From: Vombatus ursinus
Lineage: Eukaryota > Chordata > Mammalia > Diprotodontia > Vombatidae
Assembly: GCF_900497805.2 (NCBI RefSeq)
Contig: NW_020954557.1
Location: 865,768-929,767, forward strand
Length of the DNA stretch: 64,000 nucleotides
Direction of reading: 5' to 3'
Shown in pieces: positions 37,561 through 50,215 of the stretch; the first letter of the stretch is position 1, and each line of letters begins with the position of its first letter. The position numbers and the translations under genes were made by a program. The notes beneath the pieces are model-generated. The model was not told where the DNA came from, did not search any database, and was given only the letters and a program-made list of their open reading frames with translations.

Positions 37561-38992
37561 AGGGCTCTTATGAGTTCTGCAGTTCGGCCCAGCAGGGGAG
37601 CATCACATTCAAAGAGTTTTAGAAGATCTTGTAAAAGAGGAAACAAAAGCCCATGGAATGAATCACTGCAGAAATGTCAACCAGCAGCAACACATATAGC
37701 TGTTGTCCACCAATGGTCAGTGTCATATCTAACTTACAACAGAAGCACACAGGCAATTATTGGAATGCCTTCAATTCAGTCCATCAGTAAGAGTCAATCA
37801 AATTGGCTTGATTAACAATCAATCCCTTATGACTTCTTTTAAAATGATTAAAAATTGTCTTTACTGCTCTCTACTTCCAATAGCAGAAAATCACCTCCAA
37901 GGCTAAAGAAGGTGTAACCATACCCAATTTATCAGGGAAGATAATCTGTAAAATGCTGCTGAAACCTCTGGGAAGAAGGCCAATGAGCTGATTAATGAGG
38001 TCCCAAGTGAATAATGCACCAAAATGGAAGGTGTCTTGTTGGCTGAGGGTAGAATACTTCTAGGTGCCATGGTACTCAAAATGGATAGTATTTTCATAGC
38101 TACCCAAACTCAGAGTCAGAATAAGGGGGTCCAGGCATGTACTACCTCAGTCCTTGTCCAATATGCATCAAGAAAATGATTCCTTAGCACATAGGAGGAG
38201 TCAGGGGCCATGCCCCGACAATTGCACTTCAGGACTGGGGTTTCCTGCCCCATACCTCCATAGCAAGCTAAGGTCCCAGCTATAAAAACCTCAGAAAACC
38301 ACACTATCCCTAGTTCAAGATCGCTTTCCAAAGTCAATAATGGGCTAGGTAATTCTTGGCCTCTTAGACTCCAAAGAACCTGGAAATGCTTCGTCTACCC
38401 CCATGTCCCAGTAATGCTAATTGTGGTTCATCAGGGAGGGGTCAGGAAAGGGGCTGGGTCTCCTAAAACAGAATCAATGTATAATATACTGCATAGAGAA
38501 CTGCCTTTAGAGCATATACCTCCTCTTATACTCCAAAGAAATTTCAGGTGGCATACAGTTATGGAGCATGGGTCATTAATTCATGAAACATTTACTAAAT
38601 GCCCACTGTATATCAGAAATTACATGACGTACTTAAGACACCAGGATGAATAAGGAACAGTGCCTGTACTCAAGAAGCTTAGATTAGTTGGACAGTAAAT
38701 CTAGGGACCTAAATAACTGTAAGACAAGTTAGAATGTGACTAGGACACAGTATAAACTGCTATGAAAGAACAGGAGGCAAGATCATTTCTTACATGGGTG
38801 TGGGAGGGGAAGAAATCAGAGGAGACTTCATGGAAGAGAGGACACCTGGTTATGTGCTAAGGGATGCACTCTCCTGAGACAACAAAAATGCAAAGGCACG
38901 GAAGGATAAGTTGAAGGAATACCTAAAGTACTTCGATGAGAGGTGAAAGAAAGCTATAAATGGGGGAGCCAGAAAAAAAAACAAAAAACTGC

Positions 38993-39374
38993 TGTAGACA
39001 GTAACAGCCAATGACTGACTTTGAGAGGCTTGGCTCTTCTCAGCAATGCATGGATCTAAGACAACTCCAAAAGACTCATGATGGAAAATGCTATCCACAT
39101 CCAAACAAAGAACTATGGAGTTTGAATGCAGATCGAAGCATACTATTTTCTCTCTCTTTTTTTGTTGTTTTGTTTCTTCTTTCTTGTGGTTCCTCCCATT
39201 AGTTCTAATTCTTCTTTACAACATGACTAACATGAAAATGTTTGATATGAATGTCTATGTAGAGCCTATAATCAGACTGCATGCCATCTTGGGGAGGAGA
39301 GGAAGGGGGAGAAAATTTAAAACTCAAAATCTTACGAAGTGAATGTTGGAAACTAAAAATAAATAATTTAAAAG
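38993..39374 (+). mobile_element. L1 3' end, 5' truncated
   Basis: CTCTTCTCAGCAATGCATGG, then AACTCCAAAAGACTCATGAT and CTATGGAGTTTGAATGCAGA belong to the marsupial L1 3' UTR. Flanked by AAAAACTGC (38984-38992 and 39375-39383). Confidence 0.85.
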
Positions 39375-39463
39375 AAAAACTGCAAACAAACACAGAAGCC
39401 ACATAAGCTTCTATTTGCACGTAGCAGTTTGATAGCCATTATTTATTTCATAATACCCTAATG

Positions 39464-39601
39464 CAGCGGGGGGGAACCTGTAGCCTCCAGGCCACATGTG
39501 GCCCTCCAGGTCCTCAAGTGCAGCCCTTTAACTGAATCCAGCTGTACTTAAAGACCTAGAGGGCCACATGTGGCCTTGAGACCGCAGGTTCCCCATCCCT
39601 G
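39464..39601 (+). mobile_element. Short hAT-type element with 8-bp target duplication
   Basis: CAGCGGGGGGGAACCTGTAG ... inverted at CCGCAGGTTCCCCATCCCTG. Inside, GGCCACATGTGGCC is itself palindromic. Flanks CCCTAATG (39456-39463) / CACTAATA (39602-39609) differ at two positions. Confidence 0.85.
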
Positions 39602-41319
39602 CACTAATACCTACCACCACAAAAGAGGTGAGACAAATATTATCAGCATCATCATTTCAAAGACAAAGAAACTTAAGCTTAGAAAGATTAAGAAAATCTT
39701 CCAAGATCCCAGTTAGCAAATAGAATGAGGACTCCACCCTGGCCATTCTACTGACAAGTTTGGGGCTTTTTCCCCAAGTTTGTTTTCCCACCCCCTTCCC
39801 AAGATGGGGCCTCGGTCACATACAGCAGTGGCCTGCCCAAACCACAAACCTTAGAACGGAGCTACAGGAGTAGAGAACAATTCCAGTTCTCATCACCATT
39901 TCTCCAGCTTCTATTAGCTCCTTCTCATGTTTCTACCTTTCCCCCTTTCTCACCAAAAAGGCAAGAATAAGACACACAAATAATCCATCAATCAACAAGC
40001 ATTTATTAAATGCCCACTAGGTGCCAGGCAAAACTCTTGGCAGCGATGCCACTATAATGAATAAAACAATCCGTGTACACTGCACAGACACACATACTAC
40101 ATACATATCCAGTCACCAAAACTCACAGCGCAGGCAAGGAACTCAGGTATTCAATAAACATTTGCTGATGAATCTAAAAAGTATTCAAGGGCTAAAAAAA
40201 AAAGTTCATCATTTCTCGTCCATTTGGCACTTTTAGTGGGGCTTTAAATCAACGTTTTTCTGTCACTGCTTGTGCGGAAACTGAATTCATCATGAAACAG
40301 CACCATCAGCGATGACAGCACTTTGCTAAAAATAGATGCATCCACGGCTTCAGTGCAGAGGCAGCCAGTCAGCCAGAGCCAGGATGGTGAACTTTGGGGG
40401 AGACGAGAGGTCAAGTCCAGGGGCCAGGTTGGGGATTTCTCTTTCCTTCTCTCTTTCCCTTTAAAGCCAAATGTTTTAGTCATGAAAGCAGGCTAAAAGA
40501 TAACACTGATGAAGAGATAAAATCCACCCTCCCCCCAAAATGGAGGTCTGGCAGATATGCTCACCAGGGAATAGGCAGGCAACAATTGTGAGCTGTACAG
40601 GCTCCCAATAGGAGAATCTAATTCAGTACAACTATTTAATGGAGATATCTTACTTGACAATAACACCGATAAACATAACAAGACTTGAATTATTCCCTAC
40701 TTTCCAACCCAGAGTTAAATTTATCTCTTCCCATCACTTCTAGTTCTTGCATTCAGCAAGTTCCAGCACCGGCAACGACGTCAGTATACCATATTCAGAA
40801 ACAATCAAAACTAAATAACAGCCTACAGCATGCTCAGCAAACAAAGTCATGGCAAAACTATGCTCAGGAATTCCGACTATTCTACTGGAAAGGACCACCT
40901 CTGCTCTGACTAACTAATACACTCCGCAAAGGTTCAATGCACTCTACCATAGGCAGGGGGTGAGGGGATTTGAGGGAGCTGCTCAACTGCTAAATCAACC
41001 ACTGATGCAGAGTGGAAAAAATGAGAGCAGCCTATTAAGATGAAGGCATACAAATAGTGTTTGGCAGATCCTTGGTCCCTGACCAGCAAGATTAAAGGGG
41101 AAACACAACTGGGGTGTCAAGGGTGAGGGGAGGAAAAGGTGGGTTAAGCAAAGACTACTGTAGTATACAAGACCATCTGATGTCAAGTCTCGATAACACC
41201 CCAACATGAAATTACAGAAATCGTATTTCATTGTCATTAGAGTTACATGAAATAGGAACCTTAAAAGCCACTGACAATCTGGACGAAGTTTTACCTCTCA
41301 AGGTCAATATTTGCTGTGA

Positions 41320-41490
41320 CTGTGGATTTGGGGTCAGATTAACATGAGCCCAGGTTCCAGCTTCGCTGCTGTGGGACTGTGGCAGCTATGTAACCTTGTG
41401 GGGCCTGTTTCTTCATATGTTAAATGAGGGGGTTGGACTAACTAGTTAAGCTCTTAACTGCCTTTCACCTCAAAATTTCTGGTCCTATTA
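41320..41490 (+). repeat. CORE-SINE remnant
   Basis: GGTTCCAGCTTCGCTGCTGT ... GGGCCTGTTTCTTCATATGT ... GGGTTGGACTAACTAGTTAA. Confidence 0.7.
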
Positions 41491-41634
41491 CAAGAATGTA
41501 AGCTCCACTAGGACAGGCATTGTGAGTCTTATTTAAACTTTTTATCTTAGGTAAAAAGGTAACTTTTTATCTAAGTGGGTGTTTCTTCAAAGTTTGTTAA
41601 AGTGAATTACTCTGGAAAAAAAAAATGAAATCAT

Positions 41635-41736
41635 AAGTGGATAGAGCACCGGCCCTGGAGTCAGGAGGACCTGAGTTCAAATCCAGCCTCAGACACACAA
41701 CTGGGCAAGTCACTTAATCCCAATTGCTTCACCAAA
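41635..41736 (+). repeat. tRNA-derived SINE, 5' truncated
   Basis: Starts inside the head (GTGGATAGAGCACCGGCCCT) and runs to CCCAATTGCTTCACC. Its poly-A tail has become the microsatellite that follows. Target duplication GAAATCAT at 41627-41634 and 41909-41916 encloses both. Confidence 0.9.
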
Positions 41737-41908
41737 AAAGGAAGGAAGGAAGGAAGGATGGAAGGAAGGAAGGAAGGAAGGAAGGAAGGAAGGAAGGAAG
41801 GAAGGAAGGAAGGAAGGAAGGAAGGAAGGAAGGAAGGAAGAGAAAGAAAGAAAGAAAGAAAGAAAGAAAATAAAAGGAAAGAAAGAAAGAAAGAGAAAGA
41901 AAAAGAAA
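41737..41908 (+). repeat. GGAA then GAAA microsatellite
   Basis: About 25 GGAA units (one ATGG interruption near 41758) to about 41840, then GAAA-type units with interruptions. GGAA arrays are known binding platforms for ETS factors. Confidence 0.95.
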
Positions 41909-42984
41909 GAAATCATTACTAATTACAAATGCTAACAAAACATCAATTTGAGTGGAGATTTCAAAAGCATTCACCTATTGGACAGTAAGCTTCACTAGGC
42001 ATAGAAAATGAATTATTTACAAAAATTAAAACAACTTATCAGGAACATATCATAAGATAATTGCAAGGTATACTTATATGTTATGTATTAGTACAATAAA
42101 TAAAAATCTGTCTGCATAAACAAGTATACGTGTGGGTTCTGTGACAAAGAGATCTCTGTTGGTTCCCTTAGTGGTCACTGTTCCTCTGACTCGGAATCAG
42201 GAAGAATCAGGAGTAGGCAGCATGCTAGGGTACACGGTAATCAATTCTTCTGAGGTTTCACTTAGCAACTAGCCGTGGCAACGGTGGCCACAAACAATCA
42301 CAAACTGTCTACGCCAAGACACCTCAAAGCAGAAGAGCAGATGCTAATGGCCACTCTCCTACTTCGGTACACTTCTTAATAAATAAGGGAGGCAGCAGGA
42401 GGCTGCTTACCCCCAACCTAAGGCCTATGATTCTCAGAACACAGCTGATGTTTTTATTTCTGGAGGAAGAAGAATAAAAGTATACTTAGAAACACGAGGA
42501 AAATGAAGATTTTTCCAGCATTTAAAGACTGACTAATCTTTTCATCTAATACCAAATCCACTTACCACAAGTTTGAAAGAACTAGTCAGTCTTTCAACAA
42601 CAAAAAAAAAAATGTGTTTTCAACTTTATGTCCTGTGACTGCTTTGCTAGACAAACATCACATGTTCATAAAATCCCAGGGGAAGAACACGCAGATTAGG
42701 CAGGGCCCTTGGAGCTCTGAAGATAATACAGCATTCCATTCAGCATCTCTCTCCCACAGAGGGGGGTACTAATAGGCTGTCTAATTATTAGATCCATTTA
42801 CCTCACCAAGTCTTTTAATAGATGGGAGACTGGCACAAGTCTGAACATTTTGTGAATTTAAAAAATTCTCTGTAACAACATTTCTGGAATCTTTCTTAAT
42901 GTTTTCTGCTTGAAAACCTTCCTCAGTAAAGCAAGGAGAATTTAAATGTATGATTCAAAGTAGCCTTGCAGACATTACAGAACT

Positions 42985-43136
42985 TGGGGCAGCTAGGTGG
43001 TACAGTGGATAGAGCACCGGCCCTGGAGTCAGGACGACCTGAGTTCAAATCTGGCCTCATACACTTGACACTCACTAGCTGTGTGACCCTGGGCAAATCA
43101 CTTAACCCCAATTACCTCGCACCCCGCCCCGAAAAA
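42985..43136 (+). repeat. tRNA-derived SINE
   Basis: GGGGCAGCTAGGTGGTACAG to CCCCAATTACCTCGC plus a short A tail; possible duplication of ATTACA..ACT on the flanks. Close to consensus, so relatively young. Confidence 0.92.
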
Positions 43137-43832
43137 ATTACAATACTCATAGTTAGCTGACACTGCCTACGAAAAGTTGGTATCATTATGGTGGGTCCCA
43201 TATAACAATAGCCTTTAAGCCATGTTTGGGAAGAGGAGGAGTGAGAGCTATCACATAAAACATTCTCCAGATGCCACTTTTTTTTTTCTGGACTATATTA
43301 AGTGGCTGGAAAGCATATCTACCTAGATATGATTAAAAAAAAAGAATAAATTAAATTTGGGATCTCTATTCATTTGTGGAACACTCTAAACAATAAGATT
43401 GCTGTAGAGTTACAAACTGACAGGCCAAAAATAACACTTTTTTAGTGTCATTTGCAAAGCATAGCTTACTGACCCTTATTGACCTCTTTCCTACCAAGTA
43501 GCCTGGGTAAGCACCAAACTTTGAAATGTCACATACCAAATACAATTATTTATGTCTTCCTCTTCTACATTTATGAGTTCTTTCTCCCCACGGATTAACC
43601 ACTAATCAACTAATTCTAGAGAAAGACTCCTAGCCAATTTGTTAAATTAAGGGAATGTTTAGCTTATGCTTCAATGCATTTTAATATGATTACATTTCCT
43701 TGGAAGAATGTACCAGCTACTGAGAATTTTTAAAAATTCTCAAACAGATGGTTAGATTCAAGGTAAAAAGAACAACCATCTAAACAAAACAGAAAAATAA
43801 TAAAAGATTTCAAATCAGAAGAACTGCTTTAA

Positions 43833-44090
43833 AATGGGCAGCTAGGTGGTGCAGTCGATAGAGCACTGGGCTTGGAATCAGGAAGACTCATCTTCATGAG
43901 CTCAAATTCAGCCTCAGACACTTATTAGCTGTGTTACCCTGGCCAAGTCACTTAAACCTGTTTGCCTCAGTTCCTCATTTATAAAATGAGCTGGAGAAAG
44001 AAATGACAAACCACTCCAGTATCTCTGACAAGAAAACCCCAAAATGGGGTCATGAGGGTTCAGTCGGACGTAACACTTTAAAAACCAAAT
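43833..44090 (+). repeat. CORE-SINE with RTE-like tail
   Basis: GGGCAGCTAGGTGGTGCAGT ... CAGTTCCTCATTTATAAAAT ... GAAAACCCCAAAATGGGGTC ... AGTCGGACGTAACA. Confidence 0.9.
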
Positions 44091-45189
44091 AATGATGATA
44101 AAAACCGAAGACAGTTTGAAGAAACAAAACACGGGTGTAATGCAATCTAACAAACATGCAGCAAACATCGCCATAATAGAAGAAAAGAACTCTACAATCT
44201 ATTGCTCCTTCTTCTCTTAAAAGGATTGTATTCAGAACAAAGAGAGGGGGATATATCCAATGCATGACATGGAGTTTACACAGCACTTTTAAAGTTTGCA
44301 AAACACCTTACATATGTAATCTCATTCGATCCTCACAATTCTCCAATTACATCAACTTGGCCCACATGCCCTAAGCTATCTCTGGGTGTCTTCCCAGTCT
44401 CATAAAGTCATAATCAAAACTATCAACAGATGCGTGTGCCAAATACACTATGAAATACAACTGTTGGAAAAAGAATAAAAATTGCCTAATAAAATATTTT
44501 CGACAATTATGACACTAAAATTGCTCAGCCATAAAAGTCGAATGCCATAATTAAGTAAGCGAGGTCAAGGTTAAACTCACTTATCTGAAAATGGTCTGAA
44601 CCCTGAAGGACAACTAGGCTACAGCCCCAAGGGTATTCTCAGTTCATCCATGAAAGTGGAATCTCCCAATAAAAGTAAGAAGTGAAATGGCCGCAGAATA
44701 TGACAAATCCAACCAGAACACTCCAGACTACTGCTTATTCCCAGGCAAATTATCCAATTGGGATTTTTGAAGGCTTAGCAGATTTCTCCTATGGTCTGGC
44801 CCTCTTTTCCCCCATTAAGTCCCCCTAGTGGCAGCCCCAATTTTTAATAGTTTTCTCCATCTCCTAATACCTAAGTAAAAGGTTTTTAATCTTGTGTTCT
44901 GAATTTATCCTCTCTATTTTTACTTATTATTCTAGCTTTTTATTGCAAAGGACAATGAGATTTCTTCTGCCATCATCCTTACAGCAGTTTCTTAGAAAGT
45001 AAACATTAATATTAGAAAGAATGAATTTGGAGTATTTTTAACTCCTACATCCAGAAATATCAGGAAGTTGGTGAGAACCTGAAAAGCTTCTAAAAACAAA
45101 ATATTCTGAGATACACTAAAAATAGAAACGCAGTTTTTAAACTTATATCTTATAAGAGAAAAGCTTCCAACTATTGTTCAATTCAATAA

Positions 45190-45370
45190 CAACAATAGCT
45201 GCTCCCACTTATAAAAGCAGTCTGTAGTTCAGAAAACACTTCTCACATCAACCCTGGGAGAAAGGAAATAATAAAGTATTATTATCTCCATAGTAGAGAT
45301 GATGAAACTGAGGCCTGAAGGTTTGAGTGACTTGTCCAAAGTCATGCTACTGATTAAGTGGGAGAGGTGG
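45190..45370 (-). repeat. MIR/CORE-SINE
   Basis: AGTATTATTATCTCCATAGT, then GATGAAACTGAGGCCTGAAG and GACTTGTCCAAAGTCATGCT, reverse orientation. Confidence 0.78.
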
Positions 45371-45424
45371 ACATCTTTGTGAACACACAGAAGGATCCTG
45401 CTCAAGGTCTTAAAAGGGGGTATA

Positions 45425-46110
45425 TCCCAAACAGATTATACAGATAGTAAAAGGACCCACACGTACAAAAATATTTATAGCAGCTCCTTCTGTGGTGGCA
45501 AAGAATTGGAAATTATGGGGATGCCCATCTTTGGGGAATGGCTAAACAAGATGTGGTATATGAATGTAATGGAATACTATTGTGCTATGAGAAATGATGA
45601 GCATGCAATTTCAGAAAAACCTGGAAAGACTTAAGCGAACTGATACAAAGTGAAGTGAACAGAACCAGGAGAATATTGTACACAGTAACAGTCACATTGT
45701 AAGACGATCAACTATGATAGACTTAGTTCTTCTCGGCAATACAATGATCCAAGACGATTCCAAAAGACTCATAATGAAAAATGTTATCCACATCCAGAGA
45801 AAGAACTATGGAGTCTGAATGCAGAGTGAAGCATACTATTTTCAATTTGTTTTTTGTTTTTTCTTTCTTGGTTTTTCTCTTTTGTTCTGATTCTTTTTTC
45901 ACAGCATAACTAATGTAGAAATATATTTAACATGATTGCACATGTATAACCTATATCAGACCGTTTGCTGTCTTGGGGAGGGGGAGGGGAAGGGAGAGAG
46001 GGAGAAAAATTTGGAACTCAAAATCTTACAAAAATGAATGTTGAAAACTATCTTGACATAATAGGGGACAAAAATACTTAAGTGAGAAAAAAAATTTTTT
46101 GATTAAAAAA
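45425..46110 (+). mobile_element. L1 3' end, 5' truncated
   Basis: AAAATATTTATAGCAGCTCC, then GGAATGGCTAAACAAGATGT, CTTCTCGGCAATACAATGAT and GTTGAAAACTATCTTGACAT, ending in an A run. Imperfect target duplication AAAGGGGGTATA (about 45413-45424) / AAAGGAGGGTATA (about 46111-46123). Non-coding 3' UTR of L1. Confidence 0.88.
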
Positions 46111-46359
46111 AAAGGAGGGTATAAGCATCACTTGAAATGAGTACACATACCACTTGGCTAACTATTTTGAACTGTGCATGTCTGTGAACTCTGAAGAGAG
46201 AGATTTGTTAAATAAGAATATAAGGAGTAGTTCTAAGGTATGGCGATCTGGTGTGAAGCTTGTGTTAACACAAACTCACAAATGACAAATTATTTGGATG
46301 AACTCATTTAAAAGAGATAAATGAAGCAAGAAACAGCCCCATTATAGTACAAAGAATGA

Positions 46360-46660
46360 TGAACTTAGAGTCAGAACTGGTTTTAAATTCTAGATCAGCT
46401 GCTTACATGTTCTGTGACCTTGGGAAAATCACTGAACATCATTGGCCCTTAGGTCCTAATCTCGAAATTAAGAGGGCTAAACTGGATAATCTCTAGGTTG
46501 CCTTCCAGCTCCAAAGAAAGAGAGGCCAGATTTAAGATTAGGGCTGTACAGATTATCTAGGCCAACCCAATGCTGGACAGAGACAGAATATAAATCCAAG
46601 CCTTATGACTCCAAATTCAGTGGGTTTTTTTTTCATTATACTATCTGCTCTACATTTCTT
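46360..46660. repeat. Two old SINE remnants, opposite strands
   Basis: 46360-46515 (+): TTCTAGATCAGCTGCTTACA ... AAACTGGATAATCTCTAGGT. 46530-46660 (-): AATCCAAGCCTTATGACTCC, with a T run. Confidence 0.65.
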
Positions 46661-47129
46661 TATGAATATTTTACCATTTGTGTGTCACTAAAGAATTTCT
46701 CCTCATATATTCTTAATGATCAGCAAATTTTTTACTTTGTGATGGAAAACCTAACTCTATCTGCTGATGATAAGTAACTTTTCAAAGGCAAGAGATCAAG
46801 CACTTGAACTCTGTTCTTCTAGCATATAACTCAGGGTGGGGGCAGGGCCGATCCAGATAATCACACCACTTCTCTACCAATAACCTTGATGAGAAAAGTA
46901 GGCTGAAAGAAGGGGGATTTTAATCATGGGGGTAATTCTGGGAGGCAGGGAACACTTCCACGGAAGGCAAAATGACTGGGGCAGCAGTGTGAGGAGGCAG
47001 AGAAGGCCAGAGCATGGGAACAACTAGACTATTGGAAAACCGAAAAGATGAGAGAAAGGGGGCGGTGGAACAAAGAGGACAAAATATGCTGAGAGCAAAT
47101 TTTCAAGAGTGCTGGTGGTCAGCACCAAT

Positions 47130-47385
47130 TGCTTGTCTTGTTGTTCAGTTGTTTCAGTTGTGTCCGACTCCATGATCCCACTTGGGGTTTTCTTGGTAAA
47201 GACACTGGAGTGGTTTGCCATTTTCTTCTCCAGTTCATTTTACAGATGAAGAAACTGAGGCAAACAGGGTTAAGTGACTTGCCCAGGGTCACACAGCTAG
47301 TAAGTGTCTGAGGCTGGATCCGCACTCTGGTCTTTCTGACTCCAGGCCTGACGCTCTATCCACTGTGCCTCCTAGTTACCCAACT
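47130..47385 (-). repeat. CORE-SINE with RTE-like tail
   Basis: Reverse orientation, starting TTGTTGTTCAGTTGTTTCAG, TGTCCGACTCCATGATCCCA, then the CORE and TCTATCCACTGTGCCTCCTA. Complete. Confidence 0.9.
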
Positions 47386-47584
47386 GCTAGTCTATTGGAC
47401 ATCAATTCACATACCATCTTTAGTTGTTCACAACATGGTATATATAACATTTCCAATGAAGCATCCTGGTGCTTATGAGAATGTGCTAAATACTGAAGCA
47501 ACATTAGTGAGGCTGTTCAGAATGGACGTCTACTATGTCTACTAGGTGTAGGAAAGTTACAAAGCAAGTAGACAACCAACAACA

Positions 47585-47760
47585 TCATAGCTTTAGAGTT
47601 GAATGGGACCTTAGAGACCATCTATTCAACCTCTTCATTCAAAAGGTAAGGAAACTGAGGCCCACAGAAGCTAAATGACTATGAGATAGAGGCAGAATCT
47701 GAACCCAGGGTCTCTGATTCCAAAAACTAGTGTTGTGTTTTTTTTTTCCATTGTACCATG
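47585..47760 (-). repeat. MIR/CORE-SINE
   Basis: TTGAATGGGACCTTAGAGAC ... AAGGAAACTGAGGCCCACAG ... AGGGTCTCTGATTCC, reverse orientation. Confidence 0.8.
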
Positions 47761-48003
47761 ATGTTGGCTATGCCATTAACTATTCCATGCTCTCAAACTG
47801 ACCCTACCTTCTCCAATCAGAGTTCTCATTCTTTCTTACTTCGTCTCAGTGTCACAAGTACAACAAGGTTACTTTCTTATGCAATTTACACAGTACAAAG
47901 TCTGCTTCTAAAGCATGCAAGATTGGAAAAAAAGACACATCAAGAATTAAGGACAATACCCTCATTGTGGCCATGCAACTCCAAGAGCTCTAAGCCATTT
48001 ATT

Positions 48004-48245
48004 GGGGTGGCTAGGTGACACAGTGGATAGAGTGCTGGGCCTGGAGTCAGGAAGACCTGAGTTCAAATCTGGTCTCAGACTTACTAGCTGTGTGACGCTA
48101 GGTAATTCACTTAATTTTGTTTGCCTCAGTTTTCCCATCTGTAAAATGAACTGGAGAAGAAATGGCAAACTACTCCAGTATCTTTGCCAAGAAAACCCCC
48201 CAAAATCAGAAATGACTAAAAATATCTAAACAAAAACAACAAAGC
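48004..48245 (+). repeat. CORE-SINE with RTE-like tail
   Basis: GGTGGCTAGGTGACACAGTG ... CTCAGTTTTCCCATCTGTAA ... GCCAAGAAAACCCCCCAAAA ... AACAAAAACAACAA. Confidence 0.88.
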
Positions 48246-48364
48246 CATTTACCAAAAGATAAGAACAGGCAGCTTTCAGAGGAGCAAAAGAAAGTCAGCA
48301 GCAACCATATGAAAGAGTATTCCAAATCCCTAATAGTAAAATAAATGAAAACAATTTTGAGGTC

Positions 48365-49060
48365 TCACCTCACACCTATTAAATTGGTAAAGATGACAAA
48401 AGCCCCAAATGATAAACGGTGAAGAGGTCACAGGAAGACAGGCAAAATAATGCACTGCTGATAGAAATGTAAATTAGTCCAAATGTTCAGGAAAACAATT
48501 TGGAATTTTATTTTAAAAGTGACTAAAATAAACATACCCAAAGTAACCATCACCCTGGTAAAAAAAAAAATGTATAAAAACACAATGATACCACTACTAA
48601 ATACATTTTCCAAAGAAATCAAAGAGAAAGGTCTGATACAGGACAAAATTTTTTCTGTAAGTCCTTTTTCCCATAGCAAAGAAGTAGGAGCAAAGTGAGT
48701 TTCCAATGATTGAGAATAGCTAAACAAATTGGAGTATATGCATGTAACATAACATTGCTGAACTATATGAAATGCCCATTCAAAGAATCTTGGAAGATGT
48801 ATATTAAATGATAGGGAACCAAGTAAACAGAACTAGAACAGTGACCACAATAACGTACAGGAAAACATCACTAGAAGACTGCAGAACTCTGATGGATACA
48901 GTGACCAATTATGACTTCAGAGAAGTTGATGAAGGCTTGATGATCCATCAACCAAGAGATGATGAACAAAAGGTATGGGATGAGGTGTCCATTTGAAGCC
49001 ATGAACAATTATCTTGGATTGTTTTGCTTGAATGTACTTGTTTGTTACAAAGAAGAAATC
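48365..49060 (+). mobile_element. Old L1-type 3' region
   Basis: CCTATTAAATTGGTAAAGAT, then TGCACTGCTGATAGAAATGT, GAACAGTGACCACAATAACG and CTGCAGAACTCTGATGGATA recall older marsupial L1 3' regions. Strongly decayed. Confidence 0.6.
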
Positions 49061-49692
49061 TGCTTGGGATGAGAAATCGTTGGGAAATGACAACATCTGG
49101 TGGGGAGAGGATCTACACCAGTCAAGGGTGTACAGTATTCACACTGGGCATTACATCATTGATCCACAGAAGGAGCTGACTATTACGGATGACCACGAGG
49201 GTACTTTAAGTGAGTTGACCAAGGTGACAACGCCAGCCTGTGTCTGAGAGTGGACCGGAATCCTGGCCTTCCTCACTGCAAAGATAGGTCTCTATCCTCT
49301 ATATCATACTGTCTCTCATGTGAGATTTAGAGAGGATAATAGAGATTTGGGAAACAAATGTAATGGGGGGATAATTGAACCCATGGGCATGAACGCACTT
49401 ACTAAAGGAGCACGAAGAGGAGAGAGCCCAGGGCAGACAGTAGTTCTCAGAGATGAGATTTGTTTGGAAGCTCCACGAGTCATACATGCTATCATTATTT
49501 CCCACAAGTGACCAGATTTCTCACTCTTGGTTTCTTTCCTATTCATTCACTCAGGGGCGAATGGATCTAGAGAGTTGTCATCCAGCCGGCTGAAGAGCCA
49601 AATTATGTTCAAGCATAAATCTGAACATGAGGGCTTTTCCTGCCCTCAGGGCAAATTTTCTTAGGAATTCCAAATCACCTTAGAATTAAAGG

Positions 49693-49864
49693 GATCTTAA
49701 CCTTGGGAGAAATTGCATCTCTATTTCAAAATAATTGTTTTCCTTTGAAAACCTCTATATTTTAGTTTATGTATTTAAAAACATAATTGTGAGAAGAGGT
49801 CCATGAGTTTCAGGAGCCTGACAAGGGGGTCGATAACAAACAAAAAGAGCTCAAAAACCTTTGT
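49693..49864 (+). mobile_element. hAT-type element remnant (family of 15345-15756)
   Basis: GATCTTAACCTTGGGAGAAA, then GTTTTCCTTTGAAAACCTCT, GTATTTAAAAACATAATTGT and AGAGGTCCATGAGTTTCAGG follow the same internal order as the 15-kb copy. Ends decayed. Confidence 0.6.
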
Positions 49865-50007
49865 TTTGGATATTCTTTACTTAAGAGTTTTATCCAATAT
49901 CTCACAGTCAGCCAAGAGCCAAGACTGAACTACAACTCAGTCTTCCCTATACTCAGTCTGGTGCTCTATTCTATCAACCCAGGGAAAAGGAGGAATCCGA
50001 GGCCATG

Positions 50008-50215
50008 GAATCTTAGATTTAGAGCTGGAAGGGGCCTTAGAGACCACCAAGTCCAACCCTTTTATTTTACAGATGAGGAAACCAAGGCTGAAAGAGGTTA
50101 AGCCTTGTCTCAAGTCACCACAACTACTAAGGTCTGAGGTAGAATCAGAATTAACTCCTTCCTGATTCCAAGCCTACTGCTCTATCCACTGAGACACCTA
50201 ACTGCCTCTCTTCCC
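50008..50215 (-). repeat. MIR/CORE-SINE
   Basis: TTAGAGCTGGAAGGGGCCTT, then TTTTACAGATGAGGAAACCA and CTGCTCTATCCACTGAGACA. Confidence 0.85.

Noticed and set aside
41737-41908. CRISPR-like or minisatellite array
   Set aside because: Pure tetranucleotide repeat with no spacers, in a mammalian intron.
41710-41974. Open frames with repeated FLPS or PSFL
   Set aside because: They are translations of the GGAA microsatellite.
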